From assembly GCF_014395225.1 (NCBI RefSeq), contig NZ_CP060723.1:3224001-3288000 (forward strand): a stretch of 64,000 bases of DNA, in the 5' to 3' direction. Every line of letters begins with the position of its first letter. Position 1 is the first letter of the stretch. The stretch is from Pedobacter roseus. Lineage in GTDB: Bacteria > Bacteroidota > Bacteroidia > Sphingobacteriales > Sphingobacteriaceae. Both the position numbers and the translations under genes were made by a program. The notes under the pieces were generated by a model. That model was given only the letters and a program-made list of their open reading frames with translations. It was not told the origin of the DNA and did not search any database. This document shows, piece by piece, positions 56,973 through 64,000 of the stretch.

Positions 56973-57935
56973 ATGAATTTTACCGGAAGTGATATTTCTG
57001 TAATCGGGCTTTTTGGTTTCGTAATCGTTTTAACCCTGGTTGAAATGTATTTCAGTTATCAGCACGACAGAAAATTATATACCAAACGCGATACCTGGAC
57101 GAATATTTACCTGATGACGGCGGCAGTTGTAATCAACCTGGCCACAAAAACAGGTACATTTTTCTTATTGGCTTATTGCTACCAGTTCCGTTTGTTCCAG
57201 ATTCCTAACGTTTGGGTATATTGGTTAGTGTTAATTTTGGCACAGGATTTTCTGTACTGGTTTTTACATACCGTTGGCCATTACGTCCGCTTTTTCTGGG
57301 CGATGCACGTTACGCACCACTCATCAGAACATTTTAACCTCACAACAGGATTCCGTTCTACCGTTTTCGAACCCATGTACCGCGTATTCTTTTACCTGCC
57401 TCTGGCATTTATGGGTTTTACCGCAGTTGATATCCTTTTTGCCTACCTGGTTACCCAGATTTATGGGAATTTGGTTCATACACAGTATAATATTAAGTTC
57501 CCTAAGTGGTACGAATATATCTTTGTTACACCATCGCACCACCGGGTGCACCACGCCAGCAACGTACGGTATTTAGATAAAAACATGGGTATGGTTTTAA
57601 TCCTATGGGACAGGTGGTTTGGTACTTTCCAGGAAGAATTGCCTGAGGATGTAGTGAAATATGGCTTAACCACACAACCAAAAGATACCGGACCCGTAAA
57701 TATTATTTTCCATGAATTTATTGCTTTAACAGCCGATGTTAAAAAGGCGCCTACCTTTATGGATAAAGTAAAATACATTTTCAATCCACCGGGATGGAGC
57801 CATGATGGAAGCACCAAGATTGCAAAGATTATGCAGCAGGAATTGCGTGAAGAGGAAAAGAGAAAATACGAAGATCTGCAACAAGAAAAAGTAAAAGGAC
57901 TTAACGATCGGGGAGAATTAAGTTCTACAGGATAA
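56973..57935 (+). CDS. Sterol-desaturase/fatty-acid-hydroxylase superfamily protein
   Basis: 320 residues, membrane di-iron enzyme of the C-5 sterol desaturase type. Histidine boxes: HTVGHYVRFFWAMHVTHHSSEH and SHHRVHHASNVRYLD, with four to five membrane helices before and around them. Longer than the FA2H-like protein at 13.1 kb and without its NDAKRLV motif, so it hydroxylates a different lipid. Co-transcribed with aroB with a 1-bp gap. Substrate unknown. Confidence 0.87.
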   Translation: MNFTGSDISVIGLFGFVIVLTLVEMYFSYQHDRKLYTKRDTWTNIYLMTAAVVINLATKTGTFFLLAYCYQFRLFQIPNVWVYWLVLILAQDFLYWFLHTVGHYVRFFWAMHVTHHSSEHFNLTTGFRSTVFEPMYRVFFYLPLAFMGFTAVDILFAYLVTQIYGNLVHTQYNIKFPKWYEYIFVTPSHHRVHHASNVRYLDKNMGMVLILWDRWFGTFQEELPEDVVKYGLTTQPKDTGPVNIIFHEFIALTADVKKAPTFMDKVKYIFNPPGWSHDGSTKIAKIMQQELREEEKRKYEDLQQEKVKGLNDRGELSSTG

Positions 57936-57954
57936 AAAAAATAATTTATTCACT

Positions 57955-57984
57955 AAAGGTCTGTGTCATCACAGGCCTTTTTTG
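57955..57984 (+). terminator. Terminator of the aroB unit
   Basis: Near-perfect 11-bp stem AAAGGTCTGTG/CACAGGCCTTT with a TCAT loop and a T run, 20 bp after the stop. Confidence 0.8.
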
Positions 57985-58127
57985 TTATATATATTAGCTA
58001 TTTTTAGTTTTAGCCACAGATGTACACGGATTAACACAGATGATGTTTTCGCATTCAAAAAGACGGATATTCGGTGGATCAATTATTTCATAAAAATAAT
58101 TCAAATGAGACGCCTACATAATAGCTG

Positions 58128-58225
58128 CCGTCATCTCGAGCGGATCCGATAGCTATCGGGTGCAACGTAGTCGAGAGATCTATCAAAACAGATCACTCCG
58201 TTTCGCTGCGCTTCAGTCGAGATGA
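58128..58225. repeat. REP-like palindromic repeat
   Basis: Inverted repeat centred on GGATCCGATAGCTATCGGGT with CGTCATCTCGAGCG and GAGATGACGACG ends. Same family as those at 13.9 and 54.1 kb. The rest of the 57936-58424 gap is AT-rich up to the pheA promoter. Confidence 0.75.
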
Positions 58226-58378
58226 CGACGACTTTATTGAACTCATTCGATAGTAATACCCGTCCCCAACCATATAAAAATCCGTTTTCGCACTATTTTA
58301 AAGTACAAAAAGACCAATCCATAAATCAGTCCGTTTTTAACAAAATTAAATTTTATTAAAAATATTTTCAATTTCCTA

Positions 58379-58408
58379 TTGACAAATTAAATTTTGTTAC
58401 TACATTTG
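58379..58408 (+). promoter_or_regulatory. Promoter of the pheA leader
   Basis: TTG at 58379-58381 and TACATTTG at 58401-58408 with 19 bp between, an excellent match to the Bacteroidota promoter. The leader peptide ATG follows 16 bp later. Confidence 0.7.
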
Positions 58409-58424
58409 GCTCAACAAAAAAGAA

Positions 58425-58487
58425 ATGAAAAATTTTAGCACATATTACTTTGGTTACTTTTACTATTTTAGTGAGAGCCGGGGCTAA
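58425..58487 (+). CDS. pheL: Phe/Tyr-rich leader peptide of the pheA attenuator
   Basis: 20 codons. Between positions 4 and 15 nine of twelve residues are aromatic (four Phe, five Tyr: FSTYYFGYFYYF); the tail is SESRG. Ribosome stalling here when Phe- or Tyr-tRNA is scarce leaves free GCCGGGGC (58477-58484), which can pair with the 5' arm of the downstream terminator. When translation reaches the stop, the ribosome covers that element and the terminator forms. The mechanism follows the known amino-acid attenuators; the sequence itself supports every part. It lies 82 bp before pheA. Confidence 0.85.
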   Translation: MKNFSTYYFGYFYYFSESRG

Positions 58488-58522
58488 TATGCAAAAAGAT
58501 ATATAACAATATTAAAATGTAT

Positions 58523-58556
58523 AAAAAAGTCCCGGCAAACAGCCGGGACTTTTTTG
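58523..58556 (+). terminator. Attenuator terminator before pheA
   Basis: Perfect 14-bp stem, AAAAAAGTCCCGGC (58523-58536) with its complement (58542-58555), loop AAACA, T run. The arm GTCCCGGC (58529-58536) can instead pair with GCCGGGGC at 58477-58484 (eight pairs including one G-U). Controls read-through into pheA. Confidence 0.88.
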
Positions 58557-58569
58557 TTTTAACGCAAAA

Positions 58570-59403
58570 ATGGAAACGACAAAACGTGTAGCAATTCAGG
58601 GTATTAAAGCATCTTTCCACGAAGAAGCCGCCTACAAATTCTTTGGTAAGAGCATCGAAACTGTAGAGTGTAACTCTTTTAAGGAAACCTGCGACAAACT
58701 GGAAAAAAACGAGGCAGACTTCGTGGTAATGGCCATCGAAAACTCCATTGCAGGTAGTTTATTACCAAATTACACACTAATCCGAGATTATGGTTTTTCG
58801 GTAGTAGGCGAAGTTTACCTGCCGATTCAGTTACACTTAATGGCATTGCCAGGGGTAAAATTTGACGACATTAAAGTGGTTACCTCACACCCTATTGCCA
58901 TCCGTCAATGCATCGATTTCTTTTACGATTATCCACATATTAAAATTGTAGAAAGTAATGATACAGCGGCCTGTGCAAAACGCATCCAGGAAGAAAAATT
59001 AACTGATACTATGGCCATTGCAAACAGCCTGGCGGCAGAACTTTATGGCTTAAACATTTTAGAACGCCGTGTAGAATCGAACAAGAAAAATTATACCCGT
59101 TTCCTGATCCTTAAAAAGGATAAAACTGACGAAGGAAAGAAAATAAATAAAGCTTCAATCTGTTTCCAGGTGGGTCACAAAGCAGGTTCATTGGCTACAG
59201 TGCTGAATATCTTCGCCGAACAGGAAGTGAGCTTAACAAAAATACAATCTATGCCTGTGTTAGGTAAAAGAAATGAGTATTACTTTTATGTCGACCTGGA
59301 ATGGCCAAGTACCGAAAAGTACGATAAAGCGATCAGAAAGGCACTAAAATACACATCGAACTTTAACATATTAGGAGAATATCAAAAGAACGATAAAGTA
59401 TAA
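58570..59403 (+). CDS. pheA: Prephenate dehydratase
   Basis: 277 residues, converts prephenate to phenylpyruvate. The catalytic domain (1-185) contains ESNDTAACAKRI and the Thr-Arg-Phe site in KNYTRFLIL. A C-terminal ACT domain (about 195-275, HKAGSLATVLNIFAEQEVSLTKIQSMP) binds Phe for feedback control. Monofunctional; chorismate mutase is provided by the DAHP-synthase fusion 131 bp downstream. Expression sits behind the Phe/Tyr attenuator at 58425-58556. Confidence 0.95.
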   Translation: METTKRVAIQGIKASFHEEAAYKFFGKSIETVECNSFKETCDKLEKNEADFVVMAIENSIAGSLLPNYTLIRDYGFSVVGEVYLPIQLHLMALPGVKFDDIKVVTSHPIAIRQCIDFFYDYPHIKIVESNDTAACAKRIQEEKLTDTMAIANSLAAELYGLNILERRVESNKKNYTRFLILKKDKTDEGKKINKASICFQVGHKAGSLATVLNIFAEQEVSLTKIQSMPVLGKRNEYYFYVDLEWPSTEKYDKAIRKALKYTSNFNILGEYQKNDKV

Positions 59404-59534
59404 AAAAGTCGGAAGTCCGAAGTCAGGAGTCCGAATATAAATAGCAGAGCATTCAAACTTGTAATAATAAAATAATTAAAATATAACTCCGGACTTCCGA
59501 CTGCGGACTAAGGACTTTAAACAAACCCATCATC
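59404..59534. repeat. Inverted-repeat spacer (GTCGGAAGTCCGA type)
   Basis: Left arm GTCGGAAGTCCGAAGTC (from 59408) and a right arm CTCCGGACTTCCGAC (from 59489) are imperfect complements around an AT-rich middle. A long transcript hairpin could form between pheA and the next gene; intergenic repeat type. Confidence 0.55.
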
Positions 59535-60674
59535 ATGAAACTTAATTTAAACATCCAACCTTTAAACACCTGGTTAAACGTAAACAACGAACCATTAATT
59601 ATTTCTGGTCCATGTAGCGCAGAAACTGAAGAGCAATTGTTAACTACAGCACATTTATTGGCTGCTACCGGTAAAGTATCGGTTTTGAGAGCTGGTATCT
59701 GGAAACCACGTACCCGTCCGGGAGAATTCGAAGGTATTGGAAGCATTGGTTTAGAATGGTTAAAACGTGCTAAAGCAGAAACAGGTTTACCAACAGCTGT
59801 AGAAGTTGCAAATGCAAAACACGTTGAAGAGGCTTTGGCAGCTGGCGTAGATATCCTTTGGATTGGTGCACGCTCTACCGTAAATCCTTTCACCGTTCAG
59901 GAAATTGCTGATGCTTTAAAAGGACATGACGTTCCGGTATTAATCAAAAACCCCGTAAATCCTGATTTACAATTATGGATCGGTGCAATTGAGCGTATCA
60001 ATGGTGCTGGTATCACTAAAATCGGTGCCATTCACCGCGGTTTCTCTTCTTTCGAGAAAAGCTCTTTCCGTAACGAACCAATGTGGGAACTGGCCATCCA
60101 GTTAAAAACACTTTGCCCGGAATTGCCAATCATTAACGATCCAAGTCACATTTGTGGTAACCGTGAGTTAATCCCTTACATTTCTCAAAAAGCATTGGAT
60201 TTGGATATGCAAGGTTTAATGATCGAATCTCACGTAGATCCTTCAGTTGCCTGGACAGATGCTAAACAACAAGTTACTCCAGCTGCTTTGGCAGAATTGG
60301 TTGACCGTTTAACCGTACGTGAGCCAGAAGCACCGAACGAAGCTTTCGCAGATAAATTAGCTGATTTACGTAAATCAATCGATAAAATTGATGATATCTT
60401 ATTGCAAAAATTAGGTGAGCGCATGGCTATTGTTGAAAAAATCGGCGAATTTAAACGCGATAACCAGGTAACTATTTTACAGGTTAACCGTTGGGATGCC
60501 ATCATTAAAAAAGGTCATGCTTTTGCAAAAGCTTTAAAATTAGACCTAAACTTTACCGAGAAATTCTTAGAATTGATGCACGGTGAATCAATCCGTAAAC
60601 AAACTGAAATTATGAACGCTGGCAAATCTGAAAAAGGTATTGCTGCAGAACAACATACTGAAGTTAAAGCATAA
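59535..60674 (+). CDS. DAHP synthase fused to chorismate mutase (type II)
   Basis: 379 residues. The N-terminal 3-deoxy-7-phosphoheptulonate synthase (1-265: IISGPCSAETEEQ, GIWKPRTRPGEFEG, INDPSHICGNRELI) makes the first shikimate intermediate. The C-terminal chorismate mutase (about 275-360: LRKSIDKIDDILLQKLGERMAIVEKIGEFK) makes prephenate for PheA. This fusion is the known form in many Bacteroidota. Neither the aminotransferase nor tyrA that often lie with it are present between pheA and this gene. Confidence 0.95.
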   Translation: MKLNLNIQPLNTWLNVNNEPLIISGPCSAETEEQLLTTAHLLAATGKVSVLRAGIWKPRTRPGEFEGIGSIGLEWLKRAKAETGLPTAVEVANAKHVEEALAAGVDILWIGARSTVNPFTVQEIADALKGHDVPVLIKNPVNPDLQLWIGAIERINGAGITKIGAIHRGFSSFEKSSFRNEPMWELAIQLKTLCPELPIINDPSHICGNRELIPYISQKALDLDMQGLMIESHVDPSVAWTDAKQQVTPAALAELVDRLTVREPEAPNEAFADKLADLRKSIDKIDDILLQKLGERMAIVEKIGEFKRDNQVTILQVNRWDAIIKKGHAFAKALKLDLNFTEKFLELMHGESIRKQTEIMNAGKSEKGIAAEQHTEVKA

Positions 60675-60760
60675 GAAAGGTAGAAGGCTGGAAGGTTTAA
60701 GGTGTAGGGTAAAACCTGGCTTTAAAAAGAAATCCTCTACATATAACATTATTGATGTAA

Positions 60761-60784
60761 GTGTCAGATGGAAACATCTGACAC
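60761..60784 (+). promoter_or_regulatory. GAAA-capped hairpin upstream of aroA
   Basis: Perfect 10-bp stem GTGTCAGATG/CATCTGACAC with a GAAA tetraloop and no T run, 28 nt before the aroA start used here. GNRA-capped stems are stable protein- or RNA-docking elements; likely regulatory or mRNA-stabilising. Inference. Confidence 0.5.
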
Positions 60785-60811
60785 ATGCATTTAAGAATAA
60801 AACAGAATAAA

Positions 60812-62080
60812 ATGTCGAAAAATGCCTTAGTTTCTTTTAAAGGAACCAAGAATATTAATACGGAAATCCAATTAACAGGTTCAAAAAGCGAATGCAACAG
60901 GGCCTTAATTATTAGTGCTTTAAGCAAAAAACTGGTTAAAGTCGAAAACCTTTCTAACGCTGCTGATACAGTAACATTAAATGGGATCCTTAATAATCTT
61001 GAAGAAGAATTAGAAGTAGAAATTGAAGAATCGAAAACCGTAGACGTAGGGCCTGCAGGTACTGCTATGCGTTTTTTATCGGCTTATCTTTCTGCTAAAA
61101 ACGGGAATTTCCTTTTAACCGGAACGGAGCGGATGAAACAACGTCCGATCGGGATTTTGGCCGAAGCTTTAAAAACCATCGGTGCTGATATTTCTTATGC
61201 AGAATCAGAAGGTTTTCCACCTTTAAATATTGTTGGTCCATTGGATCAAAAAACTGCCCAGGTAAAGATTAAAGGTGATATCAGCAGTCAATATATTTCT
61301 GCTTTGCTGATGATTGCCCCTATCCTGCCACAAGGTTTAATGTTAGAGATCGAGGGTGAGCTTACTTCTAAACCTTATGTAGACATGACTTTAGATATGC
61401 TTGCAGAAGTTGGCATTGAACATACCTGGCACGGGAATTCAATTGCTATCAAACCTCAGGTTTTTAAACCTGGAACTTTGGTGGTTGAGCCTGATTGGAG
61501 CGCAGCATCGTACTGGTACAGCATTGCGGCTTTGGCTGATGAAGCAGAAATTGCTTTACCTGCATTAAAGGAAAAAAGCTTACAGGGTGACAGCCAGATC
61601 AAAAATATCATGAAGATTTTTGGTATCTCCACCAGTAAAACCGATAAAGGTATAGCCATTAGCAATTTAGGGCTTACTTTAGATACCAAAGAAATCTTAG
61701 ACTTGAAAACTTGTCCGGATTTAGCGCAAACTATTGTAGTTGTTGCGGCTGCTTTGGGCAAAAATATGGCTTTTACAGGTTTAGAGACTTTAAAAATCAA
61801 AGAAACAGACCGTATTGCAGCCCTTCAGAACGAATTGGCTAAAATAGGTGTTACTTTTACAGAAAATAACCTGGTTTATACGTTAAATACAGACAACCTT
61901 CATTTCCCGGATAAAGTTACCTTCGCAACCTACGAGGACCACCGTATGGCTATGGCTTTTGCTCCACTCGCACTATTGATCAACGAAGTTGAAATTGAAG
62001 AAATGCAGGTAGTAGAAAAATCTTATCCTTATTACTGGGAAGATTTGAAGAAAGCTGGATTTGAGGTGAGAGAGACGTGA
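60812..62080 (+). CDS. aroA: 3-phosphoshikimate 1-carboxyvinyltransferase (EPSP synthase)
   Basis: 422 residues from ATG at 60812 (an ATG nine codons upstream overlaps the hairpin). Two inverse alpha/beta-barrel halves: QLTGSKSECNRALIISAL, VDVGPAGTAMRFLSA, MKQRPIGILAEAL, EPDWSAASYWYSIAAL, LKIKETDRIAALQNEL, YEDHRMAMAFAPLAL. Adds the enolpyruvyl group of PEP to shikimate 3-phosphate. Follows the DAHP-synthase fusion by 137 bp on the same strand. Confidence 0.94.
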   Translation: MSKNALVSFKGTKNINTEIQLTGSKSECNRALIISALSKKLVKVENLSNAADTVTLNGILNNLEEELEVEIEESKTVDVGPAGTAMRFLSAYLSAKNGNFLLTGTERMKQRPIGILAEALKTIGADISYAESEGFPPLNIVGPLDQKTAQVKIKGDISSQYISALLMIAPILPQGLMLEIEGELTSKPYVDMTLDMLAEVGIEHTWHGNSIAIKPQVFKPGTLVVEPDWSAASYWYSIAALADEAEIALPALKEKSLQGDSQIKNIMKIFGISTSKTDKGIAISNLGLTLDTKEILDLKTCPDLAQTIVVVAAALGKNMAFTGLETLKIKETDRIAALQNELAKIGVTFTENNLVYTLNTDNLHFPDKVTFATYEDHRMAMAFAPLALLINEVEIEEMQVVEKSYPYYWEDLKKAGFEVRET

Positions 62081-62206
62081 GATTTGAGACACTAGATTTG
62101 AGACACGAGATTAATAAAGACAAATAAATAACAAGCTAACGAGGTTTGAATAGGGCTTGAGCTATACATCTCAAGTCTAATATCTCAAATCTAACATCTA
62201 AATAAT

Positions 62207-63304
62207 ATGGCAGGCAACTCATTCGGACAACTATTTCGCATTACAACATTTGGCGAATCTCATGGCATAGCCATTGGGGTAATTATTGATGGCTGCCCGG
62301 CGCAATTGGATATCGATATGGATTTTATCCAATCGGAACTGGACAAACGTAAACCGGGTCAATCCAAAATTACCACGCAAAGAAAAGAAAGCGATATCGT
62401 TCAGATTTTATCGGGTGTTTTTGAAGGAAAAAGTACAGGTACGCCTATTGCGCTTTTAATCCCGAATGAGGATCAACGTTCGAAAGATTACGGTCATAAT
62501 GTTGATGTTTATCGCCCCAGCCATGCAGATTATGTGTACGATGCAAAATACGGCATTCGCGATCACCGCGGCGGCGGACGTTCTTCTGCCCGCGAAACAG
62601 CGGCCCGTGTAGCTGCAGGTGCCGTTGCGAAATTGTTTTTAAAGCAGCAAGGCATCGAAATTTTCGCCCACGTAACTTCAGTAGGCACTATTGAAGCACC
62701 AAATTTAGAAAGCAACGATTTATCAGCTCTGCTAAACATCAGGGAAGAAAACATTGTTCGCTGTGCCGATCCTGCAACAGCACACGAAATGATCGAATTT
62801 ATTGATTCAGTAAGAAAAGACGGCGATACTGTTGGTGGTAAAATCAGCTGCGTAATAAAAGGTTGTCCGGCAGGTTTAGGTGAGCCTGTTTTCGATAAAT
62901 TACATGCTGATTTAGGTAAAGCCATGTTGAGCATTAATGCCGTACATGGTTTCGAATATGGCTCTGGTTTTGCCGGAAGCGAATTACGTGGTTCGCAGCA
63001 TAACGACATTCCTCAGCCAAAAGCTGCAGATTCGAAAGTATTTAAAACCACTACCAATTATGCCGGCGGTATTTTAGGCGGTATTTCTAACGGAATGGAC
63101 ATTACCTTCAAAGTAGCTTTTAAGCCTGTGGCCACCATTATGCACAACCAGCAAACCATTAATGCTGCTGGTGAGGCGTCAGAAATTAAAGGAAAAGGCA
63201 GGCACGATCCATGTGTGGTACCAAGAGCAGTAGTAATTGTTGAAGCCATGGCCGCACTGGTTTTAGCTGATCACTTTTTAAGGAATAAAACAAGCGTAAT
63301 TTAA
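62207..63304 (+). CDS. aroC: Chorismate synthase
   Basis: 365 residues, FMN-dependent last shikimate step. Family signatures: [18 protein letters not shown] at the start, [25 protein letters not shown], and [15 protein letters not shown]. Ends 2 bp before a DUF1684 gene. The spacer upstream (62081-62206) carries repeats of GATTTGAGACAC facing GTCTAATATCTCAAATC, another intergenic inverted-repeat type. Confidence 0.97.
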   Translation: MAGNSFGQLFRITTFGESHGIAIGVIIDGCPAQLDIDMDFIQSELDKRKPGQSKITTQRKESDIVQILSGVFEGKSTGTPIALLIPNEDQRSKDYGHNVDVYRPSHADYVYDAKYGIRDHRGGGRSSARETAARVAAGAVAKLFLKQQGIEIFAHVTSVGTIEAPNLESNDLSALLNIREENIVRCADPATAHEMIEFIDSVRKDGDTVGGKISCVIKGCPAGLGEPVFDKLHADLGKAMLSINAVHGFEYGSGFAGSELRGSQHNDIPQPKAADSKVFKTTTNYAGGILGGISNGMDITFKVAFKPVATIMHNQQTINAAGEASEIKGKGRHDPCVVPRAVVIVEAMAALVLADHFLRNKTSVI

Positions 63305-63306
63305 AC

Positions 63307-63915
63307 ATGAAACTTATTACCATTTTACTTTTGCTGATCAGCATGAATACTTTTGCTCAAAGTTATGCTGATCAGATTGCCAAACACCGTGAGGTTTATA
63401 AAGAAGATTTTATAAAAGACAATCGTTCGCCATTAAAGAAAGGTGATTTGCAAAATCTTCATTTTTATGAGGCTGACAGCGCCTATAAAGTATCGGCAGA
63501 AGTAGAATTACTAAAGAATGAAAAGGTGTTTAAAATGCCAACTTTTGATGGCAGCAGCAGCGATTATTACCGCTATGCCCATATAAATTTTAGTTTAAAT
63601 GGAAAAGCGATCCAAATGACGCTTTACCGTAGTATATCTTTATCTACCAACCCCGTATATAAAGATCATCTATTTTTGCCTTTTACGGATGAAACCAACA
63701 ATAAGGAAACTTATGGGGGTGGTCGATATATTGATCTGGACGCAAAAGAAATCAACAATAACCACATAGAAATCGATTTTAACAAGGCCTATAATCCTTA
63801 CTGCGCCTATAGCGATGGTTACCGTTGTCCCGTTCCGCCAGAAGAAAATGACCTGCAATTGGCTGTTAAAGCTGGCGAAAAATTATATACAGGCGAAAAG
63901 AAACATCAGAAATAA
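63307..63915 (+). CDS. DUF1684 exported protein
   Basis: 202 residues with signal peptide (1-18, ends NTFAQS) and a DUF1684 domain: DFIKDNRSPLKKGDLQNLHFYE, YGGGRYIDLDA, and the cysteine-bearing NPYCAYSDGYRCPVPPEEN. Only 2 bp after the chorismate synthase stop, so it may be read with it. Cytoplasmic homologues exist; this one is exported. Function unknown. 63916-64000 is non-coding. Confidence 0.88.
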   Translation: MKLITILLLLISMNTFAQSYADQIAKHREVYKEDFIKDNRSPLKKGDLQNLHFYEADSAYKVSAEVELLKNEKVFKMPTFDGSSSDYYRYAHINFSLNGKAIQMTLYRSISLSTNPVYKDHLFLPFTDETNNKETYGGGRYIDLDAKEINNNHIEIDFNKAYNPYCAYSDGYRCPVPPEENDLQLAVKAGEKLYTGEKKHQK

Positions 63916-64000
63916 ACGTTAAGACCACATTTAACAAAAAAGTGTTGACCTAATTGTGTTTTAATTCTCATTTTAGCGTAATTTACAAAACATTAATTTT

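Noticed and set aside
59453..59893. 146-codon minus-strand frame over the start of the DAHP synthase gene
   Set aside because: Antisense shadow of a strongly supported enzyme gene.

Overview
The window looks like a chromosomal segment of a Bacteroidota bacterium of the Sphingobacteriaceae, most likely Pedobacter or a close relative. Evidence: A+T-rich non-coding DNA, promoters of the TAnnTTTG (-7) type, starts without Shine-Dalgarno sequences, a carboxypeptidase-regulatory/TonB-type receptor, a DUF5686 outer-membrane protein, LytTR-type signalling, and a serine palmitoyltransferase pathway. The species is inferred, not proven.

Layout. 1-3.1 kb: an MFS efflux operon (cut by the window edge) with a TetR regulator and a 20-bp operator-like site in front of both units. 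3.5-12 kb: a secreted protein, a lone receiver, an outer-membrane receptor divergent from a LytS-type kinase/LytTR regulator pair, an 89-bp tandem repeat and a membrane protein. 12.2-23.4 kb, all on the minus strand: a long run of overlapping or closely spaced genes that reads as a complete pathway to inositol phosphoceramide (serine palmitoyltransferase, GNAT-type N-acyltransferase, NAD-dependent reductase, inositol-3-phosphate synthase, PgpA phosphatase, GtrA, DUF5686 outer-membrane protein, CDP-alcohol phosphatidyltransferase fused to DUF4833, fatty-acid 2-hydroxylase, PAP2/IPC-synthase-like enzyme). 23.9-29.3 kb: two AraC regulators, DUF983, a GH16 glucanase, and a small accessory patch with DUF5071 and a decayed coiled-coil gene. 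29.7-34 kb: a small secreted-type protein followed by an ABC transmembrane protein with no ATPase domain, an HlyD adaptor and a TolC channel. 34-36.8 kb: VOC protein, and a beta-propeller protein divergent from a membrane-anchored winged-helix regulator.

36.87-40.41 kb: a compact island between two identical 118-bp repeats, each a whole tRNA(CAU) gene plus terminator. It holds a truncated tyrosine recombinase, an insertion-sequence scar, a coupled trypsin-like protease/membrane-protein pair and a RadC-family protein. 40.6-55.6 kb: PIF1-like helicase, Hsp70-like protein, a possible structured RNA, AraC regulators, two cold-shock proteins, aldo/keto reductase, two PQQ sugar-dehydrogenase/cytochrome fusions, a HAD phosphatase, an Mpo1-like protein and proline dehydrogenase. 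55.7-63.9 kb: aromatic amino-acid synthesis (aroB, pheA, DAHP synthase-chorismate mutase, aroA, aroC). pheA is preceded by a Phe/Tyr-rich leader peptide and a terminator/antiterminator pair, a readable transcription attenuator.

The strongest findings are the sphingolipid operon, the pheA attenuator, the tRNA-bounded protease island, the exporter without an ATPase, and the recurrent near-leaderless promoter arrangement. All calls come from reading the sequence; no database search was run.
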